Shown: one piece after another, positions 16,901-24,573 of the stretch
Numbering within the stretch: the first letter of the stretch is position 1
Layout: each line of letters starts with the position of its first letter
NCBI RefSeq assembly: GCF_025231525.1
Contig: NZ_CP103057.1
Coordinates: 3,978,501 to 4,042,500 of the forward strand
DNA length: 64,000 nt
Direction: 5' to 3'
Source: Sphingomonas endolithica
GTDB lineage: Bacteria; Pseudomonadota; Alphaproteobacteria; Sphingomonadales; Sphingomonadaceae
Position numbers and translations under genes: made by a program
Notes under the pieces: generated by a model
Told to the model about the DNA's origin: nothing
The model's input: only the letters and a program-made list of their open reading frames with translations
Databases searched by the model: none

Positions 16901-17005
16901 CCGTTCGTGCTGAGTAGGGGGCGAGCCCGTCGAAAGCCCGTATCGAAGCATCTGTCCTTCGATACGCGTCTTCGACTTCGCTCAGCCGCTACTCAGGACG
17001 AACGG
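16901..17005. repeat. Palindromic element, family A copy 1
   Basis: Inverted arms CCGTTCGTGCTGAGTAG (16901-16917) and CTACTCAGGACGAACGG (16989-17005) differ at one position. The inner part contains a second inverted pair around GTATCGAAG/CTTCGATAC. Lies between the acyl carrier protein gene and spt on the same strand; it could form a large hairpin in the intergenic RNA and alter expression of spt relative to acp. Confidence 0.85.
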
Positions 17006-17015
17006 CGGTTATCAT

Positions 17016-17258
17016 TCAACCTTTAAGCTTGGCCACCGCATCGGCCAATTGACCCACGGTCTCGATCTCGGCCTGCATGTTCATCGTGATGAGGATGTCG
17101 AATTCGTCCTCGATCGCGGCGACGAAATCCATCACGGTCAGGCTGTCCCATTCCAGATCGCCCTGGAAGGTCGTGGCCTCGGTGACGGTGACGCCCTTCT
17201 TGTTGAAGGGTGCGATCTGGGCGGCGATCGTGTCGAAGATCTCGGTGCGGTCTGTCAT
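17016..17258 (-). CDS. Acyl carrier protein linked to sphingolipid synthesis
   Basis: 80-residue carrier protein with the phosphopantetheine attachment motif EWDSLTVMDF (Ser39) followed by acidic helix AAIEDEFDI. Start 17258 was chosen because AAGGAC stands 8-9 bases upstream as a ribosome-binding site; an upstream in-frame ATG at 17276 would include that RBS. Its position directly upstream of spt and downstream of a CerR-like gene matches the Caulobacter sphingolipid cluster, where a dedicated ACP supplies the acyl chain to serine palmitoyltransferase. Confidence 0.9.
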   Translation of the reverse strand: MTDRTEIFDTIAAQIAPFNKKGVTVTEATTFQGDLEWDSLTVMDFVAAIEDEFDILITMNMQAEIETVGQLADAVAKLKG

Positions 17259-17354
17259 CCACAAGTCCTTATGCAATTGCCGCCCGACTTGCCAAGCGAA
17301 TGCGGCGGGAAGGGGGCGTTGGTAAGGCGGGGTTGGTGGCCTGCTCCTTCGACG

Positions 17355-18257
17355 CTACCGCAACAGCCCGTTGGCGCGATACCAGGCTGCGGTCGCCGCC
17401 AGCCCCGCCGGCGTCGCGATCGCCGCCTGCCACAGATCGGCCGCGGGGCGCCGCGCCGGGTCCGCCGCCCAGTCGGGGTGCGCCAGATAGTTCACCCGGT
17501 CCTGCGTCAGCTTCGCCTTGTCGCCGCGGAATGCCTTGTCCGCCGAAGCGGCTAGCGAGAGCAAACCCTTCGGGAGCGGCAAGGTCAGCACGCGCTGGCC
17601 GACCGCCACGCCGACGGCGCGGGCGAACTCTTCGTGCGTCCAGCTCCTGCCATCGTCTGGCTCGAGGATCACGCGCCCGGGATCGCTCTCGACCAGCGTC
17701 AGCAACAGCCGCGCGAGATCGTCGACATGAATCAGCGACAGCCGCCCCGGTGGTGGCATCAGCGCCAGGCCCATCCGCGCGAGGCGGAACACGTCGCGCA
17801 TCTCCATGTCGCCGGGGCCGTAGACCGCGGGCGGGCGAACGATCGTCCAGTCGAGTGCGCTGGCAGCGACGGCGTCCTCGCCGCCGCGCTTCGACCAGCC
17901 ATAGTTGGACAGGCCGGGCTCGCGTGCGGAGAGCGAGGAGACGTGGATGAAGCGCGCCGGACCACCGGCGAGCGCCGCCGCGACCATGGCGCGGGTACCG
18001 TCGACATTGCCCGCGGCGAACGCGGCGCGCGTGGGCGCGTTGACGATGCCGGCGACATGGATCGCGGCGTGAGCGCCGTCGAGCAGGCGGGGGAGGGCGT
18101 CTGCGGTGTCGAGCGCGCCGATGATCCACGTCACGCCGTCGCGCGGTGCCTGCGGACGTCGCGCGAGAGCACGCACCGTGTAGCCTTGCTGGAGCGCGAG
18201 ATCGATCAGGCGCTTGCCGACGAAGCCGGTGCCACCGGTGATTGCGATCGTGGTCAT
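17355..18257 (-). CDS. NAD(P)-dependent epimerase/dehydratase-type reductase, CerR-like
   Basis: 300-residue extended short-chain dehydrogenase. The nucleotide-binding motif TGGTGFVG is at residues 7-14, and the active-site Tyr119 and Lys123 lie in YGWSK with serines at 107-108 (HVSSLS). In Caulobacter, the CerR protein of this type reduces the 3-keto group of the sphingolipid intermediate, and the gene order here (cerR-like, acp, spt on one strand) supports the same role; this is context inference. Start 18257 (MTTIAITGGTGFVG) is the conserved N-terminus; the frame is open further upstream through the intergenic repeat and should be ignored. Confidence 0.85.
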   Translation of the reverse strand: MTTIAITGGTGFVGKRLIDLALQQGYTVRALARRPQAPRDGVTWIIGALDTADALPRLLDGAHAAIHVAGIVNAPTRAAFAAGNVDGTRAMVAAALAGGPARFIHVSSLSAREPGLSNYGWSKRGGEDAVAASALDWTIVRPPAVYGPGDMEMRDVFRLARMGLALMPPPGRLSLIHVDDLARLLLTLVESDPGRVILEPDDGRSWTHEEFARAVGVAVGQRVLTLPLPKGLLSLAASADKAFRGDKAKLTQDRVNYLAHPDWAADPARRPAADLWQAAIATPAGLAATAAWYRANGLLR

Positions 18258-18287
18258 TGCTGCTTCCCGGCGGTTACTCACAGCAGC

Positions 18288-18387
18288 TCCCCGGCGGAGG
18301 CCGGGGGCCAGTCGGGAAGGTGGATGTAACGACGCGCCATGACAGCCAAGGAACGGCCCGCGACTGGACCCCGGCCTCCGCCGGGGA
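18288..18387. repeat. Palindromic element, family B copy 1
   Basis: Arms of about 27 bases, TCCCCGGCGGAGGCCGGGGG-CCAGTCG (18288-18314) and CGACTGG-ACCCCGGCCTCCGCC-GGGGA (18361-18387), nearly perfectly complementary. Each arm also contains its own short palindrome (CCCCGGC/GCCGGGG). Sits between proB and the cerR-like gene, which run in the same direction. Confidence 0.85.
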
Positions 18388-18405
18388 AGTTGAGCGACGC
18401 CGCCC

Positions 18406-19512
18406 TCACAGCATCGCCATGTGATTACGATGCACCAGCGCCCCGCGCGGCGCGTAGCCCAGCACCGCCGCCAGCGCGTCGCTGCGCTTGCCCATGATCC
18501 GCGCCGCCTCGCCCGCGTCATATTCCACCAGCCCGCGCGCGAGCACCGCCCCGTCGGGCCCGGCCACCGCGACCAGATCGCCGCGGGTGAAACTGCCCTC
18601 GATCCGCGTCGCCCCGGCCGCGAGCAGGCTCTTGCCCGCCCGCAGCGCGGCGACCGCGCCGGCATCGATATGCACCGTGCCGCGTGCGGTCAGTCCGCCT
18701 GCCAGCCACGCTTTGCGCGCCGGGGCCGAGCGCTCGGCCACGAACATCGTATGTCGCGCCGCAGTCGATAGTGGCCGCGCGATCCGTCCGCTGGCGATGG
18801 CGAGATGCGCGCCTGCGGCATTGGCGATGCGCGCGGCGGCGATCTTCGACACCATGCCGCCGGATCCCATGCCGGACGCCGATCCGCGATCCGCCATTGC
18901 CTCGATCGCAGGCTCGATGCGCTCGACGCGCGGGACGTGCACCGCGCCGGGCAGCGCCGGATTGCGATCGTACAGCCCATCGACGTCGGATAACAGCACC
19001 ACGCCCTGTGCCCCCGCGGCTTGCGCCACCCGCGCGGCAAGCCGGTCATTGTCGCCGAAGCGGATCTCCGCGGTTGCCACGCTGTCATTCTCGTTGAGCA
19101 CCGGCATGACACCGAGCCCGAGCAACCGGTCGAGCGTCGCCGCGGCGTTGAGATAGCGCCGCCGGTCTTCGAGATCGTCCAGCGTGACCAGCATCTGCGC
19201 CGCGGTCAGCCCCTTGGCGGCGAGCATTTCGGCCCAGACCTGGCTGAGCGCGATCTGGCCGACCGCGGCGGCGGCTTGCGCATCCTCCAGGCTGGCCCGA
19301 CCGCCCTTGGCCAGGCCCAGTCGCCGTGCTCCCAGCGCAATCGCGCCGGACGATACCACCGCCACCTGCTGGGCGGCGGCGCAGCGCTCGGCGATGTCGG
19401 CGGCGACGCTTTCCAGCCATTCCCGCCGCACACCGCCATCGGGATCGACCAGCAGCGCCGAGCCGATCTTGACGATCAGGCGCGGGCAGGAAGCGGGTGG
19501 GAAGAGCGACAT
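18406..19512 (-). CDS. proB: Glutamate 5-kinase
   Basis: 368-residue enzyme that phosphorylates L-glutamate, the first step of proline synthesis, and is feedback-inhibited by proline. The amino-acid kinase domain starts at RLIVKIGSALLV, with SSGAIALG, NENDSVA and the substrate-binding FGDNDRLAARVA and GSGGMVSKIAAA blocks. A C-terminal PUA domain follows (about 270-360). Start 19512 (MSLFPPASCPRLIVKIG) lies 11 bases after obgE; upstream residues in the same frame belong to the obgE overlap. The obgE-proB linkage is common in alphaproteobacteria. Confidence 0.94.
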   Translation of the reverse strand: MSLFPPASCPRLIVKIGSALLVDPDGGVRREWLESVAADIAERCAAAQQVAVVSSGAIALGARRLGLAKGGRASLEDAQAAAAVGQIALSQVWAEMLAAKGLTAAQMLVTLDDLEDRRRYLNAAATLDRLLGLGVMPVLNENDSVATAEIRFGDNDRLAARVAQAAGAQGVVLLSDVDGLYDRNPALPGAVHVPRVERIEPAIEAMADRGSASGMGSGGMVSKIAAARIANAAGAHLAIASGRIARPLSTAARHTMFVAERSAPARKAWLAGGLTARGTVHIDAGAVAALRAGKSLLAAGATRIEGSFTRGDLVAVAGPDGAVLARGLVEYDAGEAARIMGKRSDALAAVLGYAPRGALVHRNHMAML

Positions 19513-19522
19513 GCGTGGTGGC

Positions 19523-20569
19523 TCAGACCGGCGACCAGGCGATCTCTTCCTCACCTTCGTCGTCGCTGCCGACAACGGCGCCTGAAGGGCCGATCGCCTC
19601 GAGCAGGCGGTCGAGCGCCCAATCCAGCCCGGTGCCGGCAGCGGCCGAGATCGGGATCACTTCCGCGCCACTGGCTTCCTCCAGTTCCGCCGACAGCGCC
19701 GCGATCAGCTCGTCGTCCAGCGTATCGATCTTGTTGAGCGCCAGCACCTGCGGCTTGTCGATCAGCCCGGCGCCATAGGCGGCGAGTTCGCCACGGACGA
19801 TGCGGTAGCTTTCCGCGACATCCTCGTCATTGGCGTCGATCAGGTGCAGCAGCACGCGGCAACGCTCGATATGTCCGAGGAACCGGTCGCCGATGCCGGC
19901 ACCTTCCGCCGCGCCCTCGATCAGGCCGGGAATGTCGGCAACGACGAACTCGCTCTGCTTGTGGCGCACCACGCCCAATTGCGGGCGCGTGGTGGTGAAG
20001 GCATAGGCGCCGACCTTGGCCTGCGCGTTGGTCACCGCGTTGATGAAGGTCGACTTCCCGGCATTGGGCAGCCCGACCAGCCCGGCATCGGCCAGCAGCT
20101 TGAGCCGCAGCCACACCCACATCTCCTCCGAGGGCCAGCCGGTGCCATGCTGGCGCGGCGTGCGGTTGGTCGAGGTCTTGTAGCTGGCATTGCCGCGCCC
20201 GCCATCGCCGCCGCGCAGGAACACGACCCGTTCGCCAAGCTCGGTGAAGTCGGCGAGTACCTCTTCCTTGTCCTCGCTCAGCACCTGCGTGCCGATCGGC
20301 ACCTGGATCACCAGATCCTCGCCGCCGGCACCCGTCATGTTGCTGCCCGCACCGCCCTTGCCGCGGGGCGCGCGGAAATGCTGCGTGTAGCGGAAGTCGA
20401 TCAGCGTGTTGAGCCCGGCGACCGCCTCGAACACGATGTCGCCGCCCTTGCCGCCATTGCCGCCATTGGGGCCGCCATATTCGATGAACTTCTCACGGCG
20501 AAAGCTGACAGCGCCAGGGCCGCCGCTGCCGGAGCGAACGAAAATCTTTGCTTGGTCGAGAAAGTGCAT
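19523..20569 (-). CDS. obgE: Obg-family GTPase ObgE/CgtA
   Basis: 348-residue ribosome-associated GTPase involved in 50S maturation and stress control. The glycine-rich Obg fold is residues 1-158 (GGPNGGNGGKGGD, GKGGAGSNMTGAGG). The G domain begins with the P-loop GLPNAGKSTF (166-175), then DIPGLIEGA (switch II) and the NKID specificity motif. The C-terminal tail is short and acidic (DDEGEEEIAW), as in other alphaproteobacterial copies. Usually next to rplU-rpmA; here about 2.8 kb separate them. Confidence 0.96.
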   Translation of the reverse strand: MHFLDQAKIFVRSGSGGPGAVSFRREKFIEYGGPNGGNGGKGGDIVFEAVAGLNTLIDFRYTQHFRAPRGKGGAGSNMTGAGGEDLVIQVPIGTQVLSEDKEEVLADFTELGERVVFLRGGDGGRGNASYKTSTNRTPRQHGTGWPSEEMWVWLRLKLLADAGLVGLPNAGKSTFINAVTNAQAKVGAYAFTTTRPQLGVVRHKQSEFVVADIPGLIEGAAEGAGIGDRFLGHIERCRVLLHLIDANDEDVAESYRIVRGELAAYGAGLIDKPQVLALNKIDTLDDELIAALSAELEEASGAEVIPISAAAGTGLDWALDRLLEAIGPSGAVVGSDDEGEEEIAWSPV

Positions 20570-20648
20570 GGCTGTCTCTTAGCGGAAACCGTGGCCCAAC
20601 GTCACCCCGGACGTATTCGGTGGCTATGTCGCTCCAGCATGTGATCGC

Positions 20649-20740
20649 CATTCCCGCGCAGGCGGGAATCCATACTGGCTCAGGCAGTGGCGGAATCGTT
20701 ACCGTTCAGGACTATGGATCCCCGCCTGCGCGGGGATGAC
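20649..20740. repeat. Palindromic element, family D copy 1
   Basis: Left arm CATTCCCGCGCAGGCGGGAA-TCC (20649-20671) and right arm GGATCCCCGCCTGCGCGGGG-ATGA (20716-20739); each arm is itself a strong hairpin and the two arms are approximate inverted copies of each other. Between the TetR gene stop and the obgE start, both on the minus strand. Confidence 0.8.
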
Positions 20741-20793
20741 GGCAGCGACATGTTTGGCCGGTATAAGCGTCGACCTGTTCCGAAGTGACGCGT

Positions 20794-21381
20794 TCAGGCG
20801 GTCGGCACGCCCACATGCGACGCGATCAGCGTCTTCAGCGCCAATTCCCGCGCCGCCGTTCGCGGCAATCCCAGCGCCTTGGCCATTGGCCCGCCGAGCA
20901 ACGCATCGCCAAGCGCGGTCAGCACGAGCTGCAGCGTCTCCTCGTGGATCGTCTGCCGGCCGGGCTCATAGCCTTCGGACAGATCGTCAACCAACCGGTG
21001 GATCGCCTCCAGGATCGGGTCGAGCGCATCCTCGTTGCCGGTCAGGATCATCCAGCTCGCCATCGCCCCCGCACCGCGCGCAAAGGCGTCGAACGTCATG
21101 TCGACCACTTCGCGCGGATCCTGGTCGCCGGCGCGCGCGCGTTTCGCGGCTTCGCCGATCTGCGCGGTGATCGTGCCCGCGAGATGCGCGATCAGCGCTT
21201 TCTGCAGGTCGGCGGCCGAACCGAAATGGTGCAGCAGGTTGGCATGCGTCCGCCCGATCCGCGCCGCCACCGCCTTCAGCGTCACCGCTTGCGGCCCGAT
21301 CTCGACCAGCAACGCACGCGCCGCCTCGATCGCGGCATCGCGGGATTGCTCGGGGGATAGGCGGCGGCGCGCTATTGACAT
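20794..21381 (-). CDS. TetR/AcrR family transcriptional regulator
   Basis: 195-residue DNA-binding repressor-type protein. The helix-turn-helix is at about residues 33-56 (VTLKAVAARIGRTHANLLHHF), followed by an all-helical ligand and dimerisation domain. It is divergent from the PF10118 metal-dependent hydrolase gene with a 49-base gap, so it most likely controls that gene and itself. The ligand is unknown. Codon choice and base composition resemble the neighbours. Confidence 0.9.
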   Translation of the reverse strand: MSIARRRLSPEQSRDAAIEAARALLVEIGPQAVTLKAVAARIGRTHANLLHHFGSAADLQKALIAHLAGTITAQIGEAAKRARAGDQDPREVVDMTFDAFARGAGAMASWMILTGNEDALDPILEAIHRLVDDLSEGYEPGRQTIHEETLQLVLTALGDALLGGPMAKALGLPRTAARELALKTLIASHVGVPTA

Positions 21382-21383
21382 GA

Positions 21384-21411
21384 GTGTAAGTAAGGCCTAG
21401 CTGAAGTACAC
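21384..21411. promoter_or_regulatory. Possible TetR operator in the divergent gap
   Basis: A 28-bp imperfect dyad with arms GTGTA (21384-21388) and TACAC (21407-21411) around AAGGCCT, in the 49-base space between the divergent TetR and hydrolase starts. Position and size fit a TetR-type operator, but the arms are short and this is only a candidate. Confidence 0.3.
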
Positions 21412-21430
21412 ATTCTGTTCCGAGGTTTCG

Positions 21431-22303
21431 ATGGCGAAAGCAACCACTCCGGCCGATCTGACGATCACCCCGCGCGATCTGCGCTTCGGCCGCGGCACGC
21501 AGATGCGGCGTTGGTGGCTGAACGACGATCCCTACGCGACCGCCTTCTACAACGCCTTGTCGGTCACCTTCCCCAAGGGCGAAGGCTTCTTCGTCGACAG
21601 CGTGCGTGCCTTCCGCGACGGCACCCCGCCGCAATTGCGCAGCGAGATCCAGGCCTTCATCAAGCAGGAAGTGATCCACACGCGCGAACACGTCGCCTTC
21701 AACCGGCACGTCACCGATCAGGGGTACGAGACGGCGCCGCTGGAACGCGATGTCGACGAGGCGCTGGCGCTGACCAAGGGGCGTCCGCCGATCGCCAGCC
21801 TGGCGGCGACGATGGCGATGGAGCATTTCACCGCGATGCTCGCCAACCAGCTGATCGCCAATCCGAAGCACCTTGCCGGCGGCGACGAACAGGCCGCCGC
21901 CTTGTGGCGCTGGCATGCCGCAGAGGAGATCGAGCACAAGGGCGTCGCCTACGACACCTGGATGCACGCGACGAAGGATTGGCCGCGTTTCAAGCGGTGG
22001 CGAAACAAGTCGATCGTCATGGTCGCCACCACGGTCAAGTTCTTCCAGGGCCGCCGGCGCGGCATGCTCGACTTGTTGCGGCAGGACGGGCTGACGGGGC
22101 CGAAGGTCTGGGCGCGGCTCGCCTGGTATGCGTTCGGCAATCCCGGCATGGCGCGCAAGATCCTCGGCGCCTGGATCGCCTTCTTTCTGCCCGGCTTCCA
22201 CCCGTGGAACCATGACGACCGCAAGCTGATCGGGCTCGCGGAGAGTGACTATGCGGCGGCGGTGCTGCCGGAGGCGCAGCGGCGGGTGGTGGCGGCGGCT
22301 TAG
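21431..22303 (+). CDS. Metal-dependent hydrolase of the PF10118 type
   Basis: 290-residue predicted metal-dependent hydrolase family protein, cytoplasmic or membrane-associated, function unknown. Metal-ligand-like clusters are QEVIHTREHVAFN, AMEHFTA and WHAAEEIEHKGVAYD, a spacing of Glu/His pairs that suggests a ferritin-like di-metal site. A hydrophobic segment near 235-255 (ILGAWIAFFLPGFHPW) may touch the membrane. Divergent from and probably repressed by the TetR gene. Related genes in other bacteria also sit beside TetR regulators. Confidence 0.8.
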   Translation: MAKATTPADLTITPRDLRFGRGTQMRRWWLNDDPYATAFYNALSVTFPKGEGFFVDSVRAFRDGTPPQLRSEIQAFIKQEVIHTREHVAFNRHVTDQGYETAPLERDVDEALALTKGRPPIASLAATMAMEHFTAMLANQLIANPKHLAGGDEQAAALWRWHAAEEIEHKGVAYDTWMHATKDWPRFKRWRNKSIVMVATTVKFFQGRRRGMLDLLRQDGLTGPKVWARLAWYAFGNPGMARKILGAWIAFFLPGFHPWNHDDRKLIGLAESDYAAAVLPEAQRRVVAAA

Positions 22304-22367
22304 GCCCTAGCACGCGGCGGCACAGGCTTATGCGACTTAGGGTTGGTGACTTGAGCTGTGCCTCCCT

Positions 22368-22550
22368 CCGTTCGTCCTGAGTAGCCCCTTCGACTGCCTG
22401 CAAGGGCAGGCGCTCAGGACAGGCATCGAGTAGCGCGCAGCGCGTATCGAGAGGGTGTATCGAAGGACAGGCGCCTCGCGCTCTAAGGTGCTTCGATACG
22501 AATCCTCGATACGCCCTTCGGCCTGCTCGGTCTCTACTCAGCACGAACGG
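22368..22550. repeat. Palindromic element, family A copy 2 (longest copy)
   Basis: Outer arms CCGTTCGTCCTGAGTAG (22368-22384) and CTACTCAGCACGAACGG (22534-22550), one mismatch. Inner inverted sequences (TATCGAGAGGGTGTATCGAAG, then CTTCGATACGAATCCTCGATA) extend the structure. It fills most of the 334-base gap between the convergent PF10118 gene and a GNAT gene; nothing else is seen in that gap. Confidence 0.85.
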
Positions 22551-22637
22551 GGAGGGGGTGCAGTCGTCAAGCTCCAAGCCGGGCCCCGAGAAAGGCGAAT
22601 GCTAGCGGATTGAAGCTGACTACCGGCCCGCGAAGGA

Positions 22638-23189
22638 TCACGCCGCCAATCGCTCCTCGCATTGTCCCCCAGGGTCGAGGTCGAGCTCGAACAGCGCTGC
22701 CGGTGCGGTGCCGCCGCGCGCGCGCGAATGGCGCGGTTCGATCCGGCCGGTCGTGCGGAAGCCGAGCTTGGTCAATACCCGCCCGGAGGCCGGGTTGTCG
22801 ACGAAGTGGAAGGCGTGCAGCCGCTGCAGCCCGAGTGTGTAGCGTGCGATATCGACCAGCTGCTGCCCGACCTCGGTCGCATAGCCGCGACCCCAGGCAT
22901 CGGGCGTGAGCCAATAGCCGAGCTGATACTCGCCGCCATATTCCTGCGCATGGATGCCGGCCCCGCCAACCAACCGCGGTGTCTCGGTAGGTGATTCGAA
23001 CACGAGGAAGCGCGGCTCGCGCGGTGGGTGCGCCATGCCAAGGAAGCCGGCGGCATCCTCCAGCCCATACGGCCAAGGCACGTGCGCGAGCTTGTCCACC
23101 ACCTGTTCGTGGCCGATCGCGGCGGCAAGCGCCGGCGCATCTTCGGGCCAGCCGGGGCGCAACGTCAGTCTCTTGGTACGCGCGAACAT
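22638..23189 (-). CDS. GNAT family N-acetyltransferase (RimJ/RimL-like)
   Basis: 183-residue acetyltransferase of the RimJ/RimL type, which usually acetylates protein N-termini or small amines. Typical blocks: TKRLTLRPGWPEDAPAL, YQLGYWLTPDAWGRGYATE (acetyl-CoA-binding R/Q-x-x-G-x-G/A region) and FVDNPASGRVLTKLGF. Start 23189 is set by an AGGAGAG ribosome-binding site 4-5 bases upstream; an in-frame ATG 39 bases earlier has no such support. Lies downstream of the rpmA terminator, so it must have its own promoter. Substrate unknown. Confidence 0.87.
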   Translation of the reverse strand: MFARTKRLTLRPGWPEDAPALAAAIGHEQVVDKLAHVPWPYGLEDAAGFLGMAHPPREPRFLVFESPTETPRLVGGAGIHAQEYGGEYQLGYWLTPDAWGRGYATEVGQQLVDIARYTLGLQRLHAFHFVDNPASGRVLTKLGFRTTGRIEPRHSRARGGTAPAALFELDLDPGGQCEERLAA

Positions 23190-23260
23190 CTTACTCTCCT
23201 CGTCGCTTGGCCGCTGGCACGTCCGCATGACGTGTCGGCGACAGGGGCAGGGGAGGAAGC

Positions 23261-23295
23261 AATAAAAAAGGGAGCCGGGGTGACCCGTCTCCCTT
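23261..23295 (-). terminator. Rho-independent terminator of the rplU-rpmA operon
   Basis: On the minus strand a stem of 7 bp (AAGGGAG/CTCCCTT, 23268-23274 with 23289-23295) is extended inward by CGGG/CCCG with a 4-base loop, and is followed directly by TTTTTTATT. It lies 62 bases after the rpmA stop. Good intrinsic terminator. Confidence 0.85.
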
Positions 23296-23356
23296 GTTCG
23301 GACCGCTTGCGCGGACCCGGGTCACCCTGGTGGGCAACCCGGCTGGTTACCCGATG

Positions 23357-23629
23357 TTACTCGGCAGCAATCGCCACCGGCATCTCGACCGAACAGAATT
23401 TGCGGCCAAGCTTGCCTTGCTTGAACGTGACGCGACCTTCGGTCAGCGCGAACAAGGTGTGATCGGTGCCCATGCCGACATTGGTGCCGGGATAGAATTT
23501 GGTGCCGCGCTGACGCACGAGGATGTTGCCCGGGACGACCGATTCGCCGCCGAACTTCTTCACGCCAAGGCGACGACCTGCCGAATCGCGACCGTTGCGC
23601 GAAGAGCCGCCTGCTTTCTTATGTGCCAT
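23357..23629 (-). CDS. rpmA: 50S ribosomal protein L27
   Basis: 90-residue ribosomal protein whose N-terminus reaches the peptidyl-transferase centre. The conserved start [29 protein letters not shown] is complete, followed by [15 protein letters not shown] and [12 protein letters not shown]. No N-terminal prepeptide of the Firmicutes type. Second gene of the rplU-rpmA operon, 13 bases after rplU, and followed by an intrinsic terminator. Confidence 0.98.
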   Translation of the reverse strand: MAHKKAGGSSRNGRDSAGRRLGVKKFGGESVVPGNILVRQRGTKFYPGTNVGMGTDHTLFALTEGRVTFKQGKLGRKFCSVEMPVAIAAE

Positions 23630-23642
23630 CTGGGATTACTCC

Positions 23643-24008
23643 TTACGCCTGGGCGGCCGGCGCTTCTGCGCCCGCATCACGGTTGTTCTTAGGCTGATCG
23701 TCGGCCTTGTGGTCGCCGATCGCAGTGATCTTCAGGATCGTGTGCTGCTGGCGATGGCCGTTCTTGCGGCGATAGTTATGCCGGCGCTTCTTCTTGAAGA
23801 CGATGATCTTGTCGGCTTTCGCCTGGGCGATGATCTCGGCAGAGACGGTCAGCCCCTCGAGCGACTTCAACTCGGAACCTTCGCCCGCGAGCAGGATGTC
23901 GCTGAACGAGATTGACGAACCTGCTTCACCATCGAGTTTCTCGACGACGATCTTGTCTCCGGCGGCGACGCGATATTGCTTGCCGCCCGTGCGCACGACT
24001 GCGAACAT
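23643..24008 (-). CDS. rplU: 50S ribosomal protein L21
   Basis: 121-residue ribosomal protein binding 23S rRNA. The core ([20 protein letters not shown] to [20 protein letters not shown]) is typical. After about residue 102 there is an extra Ala/Asp/Pro-rich tail ([19 protein letters not shown]) of the kind seen in several alphaproteobacterial L21 proteins. First gene of the operon with rpmA; a -35/-10 pair is visible upstream. Confidence 0.98.
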   Translation of the reverse strand: MFAVVRTGGKQYRVAAGDKIVVEKLDGEAGSSISFSDILLAGEGSELKSLEGLTVSAEIIAQAKADKIIVFKKKRRHNYRRKNGHRQQHTILKITAIGDHKADDQPKNNRDAGAEAPAAQA

Positions 24009-24074
24009 GGCCTTACATCACTTTCAAAATAACTATGCCCCACGCCAGGCAGGCCCGGCGCGGGAAAGAAGCGT

Positions 24075-24103
24075 CAGCTAAGGGAGGCAGGCGCGCCTGT
24101 CAA
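24075..24103 (-). promoter_or_regulatory. Sigma70-type promoter for rplU-rpmA
   Basis: On the minus strand a consensus TTGACA (-35, plus-strand 24098-24103) is followed after 16-17 bases by TTAGCT/TAGCTG (-10). It lies about 70 bases before the rplU ATG, giving a normal leader length. The -35 is perfect and the -10 is weak, as is common for ribosomal promoters in this group. Confidence 0.55.
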
Positions 24104-24573
24104 CCGTTTCGCGCCCTCCCAGTGGCAGTCGATCGTTGCCAATCTACCATAGTGCCGCGCGAAAGTGGCCGCCTCGTACCTTTTTCGGCTCTCCCGCAAA
24201 ACATCATGTTGCATTGCCATGATGATTGTGGCGTCATCCGCATCGTGGATCGAGAACAGCAGGCCGCCCGCAAGGAACGTCTGCGGTCTCGATTACGAAG
24301 AGGCTATAAGGAGCAAAGATCAGATCGATCCCGATGTGCAAAGCGCACGGGAAAAAGCGAGCGCTATTCTTACTCTCACGAATAAATCGAGGTGTCGCGA
24401 CACGGATGATCGTGCGCGTGCCTCGGTGTGAGGACGTGAGTATGCGTCCGTTCGCAGATGCAGGTGGAGCAAAGCTTCCGCGTGAGCGGCTGTCCTTGGG
24501 CAGTCGGCGCGCGGCCGTAACAGAACCGTTGGGAGCGGATCCGGAAAGCTTTTCTCATTGGGGGTGCTCAACC
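24104..24573. other. Intergenic region without a supported gene
   Basis: About 470 bases between the rplU promoter and the receptor pseudogene. Composition is more A/T-rich than the surroundings around 24180-24400. Short open frames exist here but none has an RBS plus protein-like content. It should hold the (former) promoter of the receptor gene; no repeat, tRNA or clear riboswitch is seen. Confidence 0.5.

Noticed and set aside
17258..18665. Much longer N-terminus for the cerR-like protein reaching 18665
   Set aside because: The extra part is translated from the family B repeat and proB end and shows no conservation; the nucleotide-binding motif begins at the start chosen.
24165..24431. 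Short plus-strand open frame in the 565-base gap before the receptor pseudogene
   Set aside because: Part of it looks protein-like, but there is no RBS, no recognisable family and the frame start is poorly placed.
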